Virus record (IMG/VR): IMGVR_UViG_3300042896_000278
Location: 1-42,517 of that record
Origin: a virus
Strand: one strand, 5' to 3'
DNA length: 42,517 nucleotides
Below the pieces are notes generated by a model, which was not told the origin of the DNA, ran no database searches, and saw only the letters and a list, made by a program, of their open reading frames with translations. Below are positions 34,229 through 40,092 of the stretch, one piece after another (positions within the stretch are counted from its first letter, which is position 1; each line of letters opens with the position of its first letter). The position numbers and the translations under genes were made by a program.

Positions 34229-34384
34229 ATGGCAGCCGGTAAATATTCGTTTATTATTGAACAAGGAGCGACTTTAAATTTTGAAGTTCAATATAAAGAT
34301 TCTGCAAGTACAACGATAAACTTATCGGGATATTCTGGAAAAATGCAAATACGTTCAGGATTTGCATTAACTAACCTACATTAA
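34229..34384 (+). CDS. Short, possibly truncated beta protein (51 aa)
   Basis: It begins AAGKYSFIIEQGATLNFEVQ and continues with YKDSASTTINLSGYSGKMQI. This is the start of what I recall as a longer phage structural family (about 100 or more residues) that continues after MQIR with further strands. Here it stops after RSGFALTNLH. It is preceded by AAAAGGAAATTTTA, a Shine-Dalgarno-like purine run. It may be a shortened but functional protein or a decayed gene; the other two frames downstream show no obvious continuation before the promoter box at 34411. Confidence 0.5.
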   Translation: MAAGKYSFIIEQGATLNFEVQYKDSASTTINLSGYSGKMQIRSGFALTNLH

Positions 34385-34410
34385 ATTTAAGATATTTCTT
34401 CGGATCAATA

Positions 34411-34426
34411 TATTTATTTTAAAAAG
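34411..34426 (+). promoter_or_regulatory. Candidate late promoter (TATTTAT box)
   Basis: CAATATATTTATTTTAAAA lies 11 nt before the ATG at 34429. Confidence 0.5.
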
Positions 34427-34428
34427 TT

Positions 34429-34683
34429 ATGGCAGAAATTATAAAATTTACTGAAGATGAATTATCTACTCTTAGGTCAATTCAAATTGAATATCAACAA
34501 ATAATTTATCGTTTGGGTCAGTTAGAAGTAGAAAAGAAACTTTTAGATAAAAAAAGTTTAGAATTAAACACTTTATATAATGAAATATTATCTAAAGAAA
34601 CGGAATTGGTATCCCAATTAAATACTAAATATGGTACCGGGACTTTAGATTTAGAAAGCGGTACTTTTACTCCTCTTGAATAG
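34429..34683 (+). CDS. Coiled-coil small protein
   Basis: 84 aa. It begins MAEIIKFTEDELSTLRSIQI, continues as a predicted coiled coil (YRLGQLEVEKKLLDKKSLEL, then KETELVSQLNTKYG), and ends GTLDLESGTFTPLE. The ending (YGxGTLDxxxGxFTP) is one I recall from a small family located near sheath genes in aquatic T4-like phages. No enzymatic motif is visible. It uses TAG as stop, rare here. It is preceded by a promoter box and followed by a second promoter for the sheath. Confidence 0.75.
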   Translation: MAEIIKFTEDELSTLRSIQIEYQQIIYRLGQLEVEKKLLDKKSLELNTLYNEILSKETELVSQLNTKYGTGTLDLESGTFTPLE

Positions 34684-34703
34684 GGTTTGAAATTTTTTCT
34701 ACA

Positions 34704-34718
34704 TATTTATATTAAGAT
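34704..34718 (+). promoter_or_regulatory. Candidate late promoter (TATTTAT box) of sheath gene
   Basis: ACATATTTATATTAAGATA lies 43 nt before the sheath ATG. The leader ends in AAATCTTAAAAAAT, A-rich without Shine-Dalgarno. Confidence 0.5.
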
Positions 34719-34753
34719 ATAAAATCATTTAAACTTATTAAATCTTAAAAAAT

Positions 34754-37120
34754 ATGGCAGAAAAAATAGTATCGCCTGGAGTCTTTACTCAAGAAAAGGA
34801 TTTATCCTTTCTCCCAACTGGCGTTGGTCAAATCGGGGCAGCCTTAATCGGTCCCACAATGAAAGGTCCTGCATTCAGGCCTACTGTAGTAACATCTTAT
34901 CAAGACTTTATTGATAAATTCGGAGATTTAGATTCTAGCACGTATTTACCGTATGCAGCTAAATCATATTTAAAAAGTGCTGGTACTGCTACTATCATTC
35001 GAATAATGGGTTCAGAGCCATGGAGTCAACCAGGCGCACTCAATATTATTGAATCCGCATCAAAAAATATATTAGCAACACTCCTTCCGGTAAATCCGTC
35101 CGGAGGAGAAGTTATTGCATTTTCAGGCAGTGTTATATCTGCTTCCGGCTTCACTTTAACTAGTTCATATGGCACACTTGCAGCATCATTTAATACTACT
35201 AGTGCAAATTATATCGGCACTTTATTTAGTACCTCCCCATTAAATACCGGATCCGGATTAACAGGAAATTATTATTTATATAGATTTTTTCCTGAGGCAG
35301 GACATCTAGCAGCATCAGGAGGACTAAATGTTGCTTCTAGTTCGTTTACGATGTCATTCGCCGGTACTAATGCGTCTTTCCAAAACGCTAAAACTCCATG
35401 GATCACATCACAATTATCTAGCGGTACGTCTACTAATTTGTTTAAAGTAGGTAGAATTTCAGACGGTACCGAAGGTAACTATGATGTAAAAGTTACTATC
35501 GAAGATATTAGAAAATCCGGCACCGTTCCCGGAACTGCATATCCTAGATTTAATATCTTTGTAAGAAGAGTCGGCGGATATTTAGGTTCATCTGATACTG
35601 ACACTAAACCCGAAGTATTAGAATCCTTCTTAGACTTGACTACCGATCCTTTTTCAGAAAATTATATTTTAAAAAGGGTTGGGGACATGTATTCTACAGT
35701 AGATTCTTCTGGTAGAGTTACTATGAACGGAGACTATCCTAATAAGAGTAAATACATTTATATAATTCCTGTCGACGGTTTTGATACATTACCTGCAGGT
35801 TTATATCCTTTCGGATTTAAAATTCCTAATACTACTGTAGCTACCGGATCTAGTGGTGAAGTAGCTTTCAGAAGCGGTTCATATGTAACATTACAAGGTA
35901 CTTCGACTACATATGATAATAGATATTTATTCGGATTTAATTTCTATAGTGCTGATGCTAAACAATTATTATATTCTATACCAAACAGTGTAGTAGGCGT
36001 TACTGCCAATGTAGCCGGCGGGGTAGACTTCAACTTAGATAGGATGTTTAGTCACCCTAGTTCGTCTAACGTTTCCGGTATCAATGGAACTACGTTCCCG
36101 GCCGGTACTAGTTTGTCTTCATCAAACGCTCCTGTAGAAATGTTGAAGTTTGCTGTACCCTTGCAAGGAGGTCACGATGGATTGCCGTATAATAAAAAGA
36201 AAAATGTAGGCGCTAATATTACTGATACCAACGTATTTGGATTTGATTGCTCAACAGCAAATAGTTCTGGATCGATATCATATATTACAGCTTTAAATAT
36301 TTTGAGTAATGCAGATGAATATGATATTAATGCAATAGTAACCCCAGGTATTATTAGCTCTAAGCATTCTTCTATTACCGATAAAGCAATTCAAATCTGT
36401 GAGAATAGAGGAGATGCTTTCTACATCATGGATACCGTTGGTATTTCCGATAACATTTCTCAGGCAATAGCTAATGTAAGTAATTTTGATACCAATTATG
36501 CAGCGACTTATTATCCTTGGGTTAAAGTACAAGACTCTGTATCTAAGAAGTTGTTATGGGTACCGCCATCCGTTGTGGTTCCTGGCGTATTTGCTCAGAA
36601 TGATAAATTATCATATGAATGGTTCGCTCCTGCAGGTTTAAATAGAGGTGGTATTTCAGAAGCTACTCAAGTATATTTTAGATTAACTCAGGCTGATAGA
36701 GATCAATTGTATTTAAATCGTATCAATCCTATTGCATCGTTCCCGAATATCGGAGTATGCGTTTGGGGTCAAAAGACATTGCAAGCTAAAGCGTCTGCAC
36801 TTGACCGTATTAATGTTCGTAGGTTGTTAATCGCTACCAAGAAATTTATTGCTTCTGCAACTAAATATTTGGTATTCGAACAGAACACTACTCAAACTAG
36901 AAACCGTTTCTTGAATATTGTTAATCCGTATTTAGATTCAGTTAAGCAGCGTCAAGGTCTCTATGCGTTCAAAGCTGTAATGGATGATACTAATAATACT
37001 CCAGATTTAATCGATCGTAATATTATGTATGGTCAGTTGTTTTTACAACCGACTAAGACTGCTGAATTTATCATTATTGATTTTAATATTCAGGCAACTG
37101 GGGCTTCGTTCTCAGCATAA
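34754..37120 (+). CDS. gp18: Tail sheath protein (gp18-like)
   Basis: 788 aa. This is the contractile sheath subunit. The N-terminus (KIVSPGVFTQEKDLSFLPTG, GQIGAALIGPTMKGPAFRPT, SYQDFIDKFG) and C-terminus (QNTTQTRNRFLNIVNPYLDS, QRQGLYAFKAVMDDTNNTPD, NIMYGQLFLQPTKTAEFI) are textbook sheath segments that form the contractile core. The middle (about residues 90-470) contains the variable outer domains, probably longer than in T4 gp18 (659 aa). C/G-richer codon choice matches the capsid gene and suggests strong expression. It is followed by a terminator nearly identical in its right arm to that behind the capsid gene. Confidence 0.96.
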   Translation: MAEKIVSPGVFTQEKDLSFLPTGVGQIGAALIGPTMKGPAFRPTVVTSYQDFIDKFGDLDSSTYLPYAAKSYLKSAGTATIIRIMGSEPWSQPGALNIIESASKNILATLLPVNPSGGEVIAFSGSVISASGFTLTSSYGTLAASFNTTSANYIGTLFSTSPLNTGSGLTGNYYLYRFFPEAGHLAASGGLNVASSSFTMSFAGTNASFQNAKTPWITSQLSSGTSTNLFKVGRISDGTEGNYDVKVTIEDIRKSGTVPGTAYPRFNIFVRRVGGYLGSSDTDTKPEVLESFLDLTTDPFSENYILKRVGDMYSTVDSSGRVTMNGDYPNKSKYIYIIPVDGFDTLPAGLYPFGFKIPNTTVATGSSGEVAFRSGSYVTLQGTSTTYDNRYLFGFNFYSADAKQLLYSIPNSVVGVTANVAGGVDFNLDRMFSHPSSSNVSGINGTTFPAGTSLSSSNAPVEMLKFAVPLQGGHDGLPYNKKKNVGANITDTNVFGFDCSTANSSGSISYITALNILSNADEYDINAIVTPGIISSKHSSITDKAIQICENRGDAFYIMDTVGISDNISQAIANVSNFDTNYAATYYPWVKVQDSVSKKLLWVPPSVVVPGVFAQNDKLSYEWFAPAGLNRGGISEATQVYFRLTQADRDQLYLNRINPIASFPNIGVCVWGQKTLQAKASALDRINVRRLLIATKKFIASATKYLVFEQNTTQTRNRFLNIVNPYLDSVKQRQGLYAFKAVMDDTNNTPDLIDRNIMYGQLFLQPTKTAEFIIIDFNIQATGASFSA

Positions 37121-37144
37121 AATAAAGTTAGTGTATAAGAAGAG

Positions 37145-37177
37145 AAGAGCGGGGTCATACCCGCTTTTCTTTTTTTA
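37145..37177 (+). terminator. Rho-independent terminator after sheath gene
   Basis: A stem AAGAGCGGG/CCCGCTTTT (37145-37153 with 37160-37168, one G-T pair) has a 6-nt loop and a long T-run. It contains the same ATACCCGCTTTTCTTTTT as the capsid terminator. Confidence 0.9.
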
Positions 37178-37182
37178 TAAAA

Positions 37183-37197
37183 TATTTATAATAGATG
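37183..37197 (+). promoter_or_regulatory. Candidate late promoter (TATTTAT box), leaderless spacing
   Basis: AAATATTTATAATAGATG: 5 nt separate TATTTAT from the ATG of the HAD gene (37195). A transcript start 6-7 nt after the box would fall on or inside the start codon. Confidence 0.5.
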
Positions 37198-37725
37198 ATA
37201 CGATTACTTGATTTATTAGAAGATGCCGGAAGAACGATACATATATACGATTTCGATGATACATTGGTAGATACGAATACTAGTATAAATGTAATAGATT
37301 CTGAAGGCAACTTGAAAAAGTTGTCTAGTGGCGAATTTGCTACATATACTTTAAAACCCGGAGAAAAATATGATTTTACTGAGTTTGATAAGATAATAAA
37401 AGATTCAAAACCCATACTTCGTAATCTTTTACAGATAAAAAAGTCGGCATCTAATCCTAATATTAAAACCACTATATTAACTGCTAGAAGAGTGGCATAT
37501 CCTATAATGCGCCATTTAAAAGAAAAATATAAATTAGACGTATACGTGGTTGGGGTAGGCGGAGCAAATCCAGAATTAAAAGCAGATTGGATAGAAAATC
37601 AAGTAAAAAAAGGTTATAAAAATATTAAATTCATGGATGACTCTGAAAAAAATTTACTAGCAGTTAAGAATAGATTATCTAAATACGAAGGATTAAATTT
37701 AGATTTAATCGATGCTAAAAAATAA
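37195..37725 (+). CDS. HAD-superfamily phosphatase-like protein with leader
   Basis: 176 aa. It has all four HAD motifs: IYDFDDTLVDT (residues about 17-27; nucleophile Asp and general acid Asp), ILTARR (motif II Thr), KADWIE (motif III Lys, about 131-136), and FMDDSEKN (motif IV, about 148-155). It is probably an active Mg-dependent phosphatase on a small phosphoester; the substrate is unknown (polynucleotide 3'-phosphatase and nucleotidase are options). The first 12 residues (MIRLLDLLE|DAG) resemble the (I/L)xE targeting leaders, leaving the fold start intact if cut. It lies between the sheath and tube genes, where HAD enzymes are not expected in T4. Confidence 0.85.
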   Translation: MIRLLDLLEDAGRTIHIYDFDDTLVDTNTSINVIDSEGNLKKLSSGEFATYTLKPGEKYDFTEFDKIIKDSKPILRNLLQIKKSASNPNIKTTILTARRVAYPIMRHLKEKYKLDVYVVGVGGANPELKADWIENQVKKGYKNIKFMDDSEKNLLAVKNRLSKYEGLNLDLIDAKK

Positions 37726-37740
37726 AACAATTAATCGGTA

Positions 37741-37756
37741 TATTTATTAATATAAC
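37741..37756 (+). promoter_or_regulatory. Candidate late promoter (TATTTAT box) of tube gene
   Basis: CGGTATATTTATTAATATAAC lies 42 nt before the tube ATG. Confidence 0.55.
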
Positions 37757-37789
37757 TAAATTATTTAAACTATTTAAATCAATAAAAAT

Positions 37790-38278
37790 ATGGCAACATT
37801 AATTCCAGATTCCGATATATTCTTTACCAGTTTCGAACCCAAGGTACAGAATAGATTCATCATGTATATGAATGGGTTACCTTCTTATATTATTAAGAAA
37901 ATTAACCGTCCGCAAATTGATTTCGGTGATATTGATATGCATCATATCAACGTAATTAGAAAACTTAAAGGTAAAGCAAATTGGGGAGATTTCTCAATGA
38001 CGCTTTATGATCCGATTGTACCTTCCGGTGCTCAAGCAGTAATGGAATGGATTAGAACTTCTCACGAATCAATTACCGGTCGTGATGGATACGCTGATTT
38101 CTATAAAAGAGACTTGCAATTTGAAGTATTAGGACCTGTAGGTGATATCGTAGAAGAATGGTTACTTAAAGGAGCTTATATCAAATCTGCACAGTTTGGA
38201 GATATGGATTGGGCATCTGACCAACCTGTAGAAATTTCCGTTACAATGCGTATTGATTATGCTGTGCTTAATTTTTAA
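37790..38278 (+). CDS. gp19: Tail tube protein (gp19-like)
   Basis: 162 aa, almost the T4 gp19 length (163 aa). It polymerises into the inner tail tube on the tape-measure scaffold. Diagnostic segments are FFTSFEPKVQNRFIMYMNGL, PSYIIKKINRPQIDFGDIDM, KGKANWGDFSMTLYDPIVPS, GRDGYADFYKRDLQFEVLGP and EEWLLKGAYIKSAQFGDMDW. It has a single tube domain without extra insertions. The A-rich leader (AATCAATAAAAAT) lacks Shine-Dalgarno. It is followed 6 nt later by an 84-aa gene in the same unit. Confidence 0.96.
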   Translation: MATLIPDSDIFFTSFEPKVQNRFIMYMNGLPSYIIKKINRPQIDFGDIDMHHINVIRKLKGKANWGDFSMTLYDPIVPSGAQAVMEWIRTSHESITGRDGYADFYKRDLQFEVLGPVGDIVEEWLLKGAYIKSAQFGDMDWASDQPVEISVTMRIDYAVLNF

Positions 38279-38284
38279 TAAACC

Positions 38285-38539
38285 ATGAAAACCGCGGAAG
38301 AAATTACACGAGAACAATTAGCATTCGCTCCTGATGTATTTAAAGGATATTCAAATCCTTTTAATGCTAGAGTACCTAATGAAATTAATAAAAACATTAG
38401 GCAGGATTATAATGCTCGTATGATATCATTTGCAAAAGATATAAATAAAGATATTCCTGATGTAGTACAGTCTCCGCAGAGAAGTACTCAAGGCTCAGGA
38501 CCTATTGAAGGTACTAGTATGTCAGTTACTGTTGGGTGA
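38285..38539 (+). CDS. Small tail-region protein, unknown
   Basis: 84 aa, function not recognised. It begins MKTAEEITREQLAFAPDVFK, followed by NPFNARVPNEINKNIRQDYN, a polar helix, and a Gly/Ser-rich end (RSTQGSGPIEGTSMSVTVG) that looks disordered. It uses TGA, the only one among the genes accepted here. It is cotranscribed with the tube gene and followed by a strong terminator. It may be a small baseplate or tail-initiation partner; no evidence beyond place. Confidence 0.6.
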   Translation: MKTAEEITREQLAFAPDVFKGYSNPFNARVPNEINKNIRQDYNARMISFAKDINKDIPDVVQSPQRSTQGSGPIEGTSMSVTVG

Positions 38540-38561
38540 TTTTAGTTCTTTTCTTTCAGTT

Positions 38562-38590
38562 AGCCCTCCGGAAACGGGGGGCTTTTTTAT
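38562..38590 (+). terminator. Rho-independent terminator
   Basis: A 9-bp GC-rich stem AGCCCTCCG/CGGGGGGCT (38562-38570 with 38575-38583, one T-G pair) has a GAAA tetraloop and TTTTTT. Confidence 0.93.
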
Positions 38591-38594
38591 TTTA

Positions 38595-38611
38595 GGTATA
38601 TATATTAATAA
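38595..38611 (+). promoter_or_regulatory. Variant of the late promoter box
   Basis: GGTATATATATTAATAAAT keeps the flank and downstream TAATA of other boxes but has TATATAT instead of TATTTAT. It is 24 nt before the ATG at 38635. Confidence 0.4.
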
Positions 38612-38634
38612 ATTAAAATCAAATATTTAAAGTT

Positions 38635-39519
38635 ATGACAACAGTTTCAGACTCTTATCCTAAAAACCAATCTTTATCAGACGACGAATTAAAAGAAGTA
38701 TTAAAGGCTAAATATTCTGCCGGTAACACTAAAACTGAATTCGAGAATCCTGATGACACTTCTAAATTTCATACTGAGGTAGTACATTTACCGTCTAAAG
38801 GGTTGTTATACCCCGAAAGTAACCCGTTAAGCTCGGGACAGATTCATATGAAATATATGACTGCTAAAGAAGAAGACATTCTTACATCGCAGAATTTGAT
38901 TAAATCTGGGGTAGTAATAGATAAGTTATTACAGTCATTAATCGTATCTAAAATTAATTACAATGATTTATTGGTAGGCGATAAAAATGCTCTTTTAGTT
39001 GCTGCTAGGATTTTAGCTTATGGTAAAGATTATGAAGTAGAAATTACATGTCCCAAATGCGGAGAAAAATCTACACATGTAGTTGATTTATCTACTTTTG
39101 AAGATAAAGAACCTAAAGAAGGTACGTATACTAAAGGTGCTAATGAATTTTGGTTTGAATTGCCGGCATCTAAAAGAAAAGTATCTTTTAAATGTTTAAC
39201 TTCAGCAGATGAAAAAGGAATTGAAGCTGAATTAAAAGGTCTTAAAAAGTTAACTAAAATTACTGGTATTGATTCTGAAATGACTACTCGTTTAAAGTAT
39301 TTAATTACTTCAGTAGATGGTGAATCCGATATTACTGTTATTAGAAAGTTTGTAGATACGGAATTGCTTTCTAGAGATTCTTTTGCTTTGCGTAAGTATA
39401 TACAAGATGTAAGTCCGGATATTAAAATGGAATTCATGTTTGAATGTCCGAGTTGTGGTCACGAAGTATTAGACATGGCTATGCCCATGACGGTGTCCTT
39501 TTTTTGGCCTAGGGCCTAA
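38635..39519 (+). CDS. gp26: gp26/T4_baseplate-family protein; predicted tail-assembly chaperone (short form)
   Basis: 294 aa in zero frame. Family-like features are EVVHLPSKGLLYP, MKYMTAKEEDILTSQNLIKS, LVGDKNALLVAARILAYGKD and two Cys pairs, CPKCG (139-143) and CPSCG (271-275), likely binding one zinc. The end, AMPMTVSFFWPRA, carries the FFWP ending I recall in relatives. T4 gp26 is 208 aa and is described as a baseplate hub component. FFW is encoded by a seven-T run followed by a perfect hairpin, and a slip there would extend the protein into the next ORF (39554). Position between tube and tape measure equals lambda gpG. Confidence 0.85.
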   Translation: MTTVSDSYPKNQSLSDDELKEVLKAKYSAGNTKTEFENPDDTSKFHTEVVHLPSKGLLYPESNPLSSGQIHMKYMTAKEEDILTSQNLIKSGVVIDKLLQSLIVSKINYNDLLVGDKNALLVAARILAYGKDYEVEITCPKCGEKSTHVVDLSTFEDKEPKEGTYTKGANEFWFELPASKRKVSFKCLTSADEKGIEAELKGLKKLTKITGIDSEMTTRLKYLITSVDGESDITVIRKFVDTELLSRDSFALRKYIQDVSPDIKMEFMFECPSCGHEVLDMAMPMTVSFFWPRA

Positions 39520-39530
39520 TTATAGGCCCT
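39499..39530 (+). other. Candidate programmed ribosomal frameshift site
   Basis: Seven T (39499-39505) lie in zero frame as TTT TTT TGG. After a 5-nt spacer comes a perfect 8-bp hairpin AGGGCCTA-ATTA-TAGGCCCT (39511-39530) covering the zero-frame stop (39517-39519). In the +1/-2 frame the reading is open from 39491 (a stop lies at 39488) through G-L-G-P-N-Y into the ORF at 39554. A -1 slip reaches TAG within two codons. No T-run follows the hairpin, so it is not a + strand terminator. The fused product would be about 371 aa. Confidence 0.6.
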
Positions 39531-39553
39531 TTCGGAATAGCCAAATATTCGAT

Positions 39554-39751
39554 ATGATATATTATGGCCATGGCGGATTTACATTCGGTGATTTGTATAC
39601 GATGCCAGTTTATCTACGAAATTTCTATTATAGAAAAATGGTAGATGTAAAAGAAAAAGAAAAGGAAGCTGCTGAACAAGCCAATAAACAACCAGCTCCC
39701 AGCAGTAAAAAAATACATAGGCCGGGAGTAACTAGAACTCCTAGTAGATAA
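39554..39751 (+). CDS. Downstream frame of tail-chaperone pair (GT-like extension)
   Basis: 65 aa from ATG 39554, but the frame is open from 39491. The ATG has no convincing ribosome-binding context. MIYYGHGGFTFGDLYTMPVY continuing LRNFYYRKM is a motif set I recall as a small protein always next to the gp26-like gene. The rest is a Lys/Glu helix and a basic Pro/Arg end (KKIHRPGVTRTPSR). Its position after a slippery site, with a terminator just behind, makes it most likely the C-terminal part of a frameshifted chaperone; separate initiation is the alternative. Confidence 0.75.
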   Translation: MIYYGHGGFTFGDLYTMPVYLRNFYYRKMVDVKEKEKEAAEQANKQPAPSSKKIHRPGVTRTPSR

Positions 39752-39775
39752 TGGGTCTTCGGACCCATTTTTCTT
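39750..39775 (+). terminator. Rho-independent terminator with TTCG loop
   Basis: An 8-bp perfect stem AATGGGTC/GACCCATT (39750-39757 with 39762-39769) has a TTCG tetraloop and a T-run. It overlaps the stop codon of the ORF at 39554, so both frames of the chaperone end here. Confidence 0.93.
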
Positions 39776-39779
39776 TTAT

Positions 39780-39796
39780 GAAATAATTATAATAAA
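39780..39796 (+). promoter_or_regulatory. Variant of the late promoter box
   Basis: GAAATAATTATAATAAACC lies 10-12 nt before the ATG at 39805, in the place where the box is found for other genes. Confidence 0.35.
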
Positions 39797-39804
39797 CCAT
39801 TGAT

Positions 39805-40071
39805 ATGAAAGATACAGATAAATTACGTCTACTTATACGAGAAGAAATTAAAAAAGAAATTAATGAAGGCGCAGCAGGTGCTATCATAGGATATTTAGCA
39901 GGCGTATTGGCTGATTTATTTTTAAAAAATAAAAACGGTAAATCAACTAAAAAATCCGCGGAAACTTTAGAAAAAGAATATGCAGAAAGATTAGAAAAAA
40001 AATATCAATCAGATCCTAAATTTAGAGAAATGGTAGATGCAATACAAGCAGGTAGAAGATATAAAGTATAA
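39805..40071 (+). CDS. Small protein: targeting-like leader plus Gly/Ala hydrophobic segment
   Basis: 88 aa. The leader (KDTDKLRLLIREEIKKEINE) ends with INE|G, a perfect T4-type prohead cleavage motif. Immediately afterwards comes GAAGAIIGYLAGVLADLFL (about residues 22-40), a glycine-zipper-like hydrophobic segment. A charged helix follows (SAETLEKEYAERLEKKYQSD). It directly precedes the tape-measure gene, 21 nt away. After processing, the new N-terminus would be a Gly/Ala-rich membrane-active-looking segment. The function is unknown; virion-internal or membrane-inserting roles are inference. Confidence 0.7.
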   Translation: MKDTDKLRLLIREEIKKEINEGAAGAIIGYLAGVLADLFLKNKNGKSTKKSAETLEKEYAERLEKKYQSDPKFREMVDAIQAGRRYKV

Positions 40072-40092
40072 ACTGGGTTTATAGTATTTAAA

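Noticed and set aside
34039-34428. Gene-free gap between adhesin and coiled-coil gene
   Set aside because: It contains two short ORFs (34042-34203 and 34229-34384) with familiar family patterns.
39511-39530. Hairpin AGGGCCTA/TAGGCCCT read as a transcription terminator
   Set aside because: The T-run is upstream, not downstream, and the downstream ORF remains open across it; a clear terminator follows at 39750.
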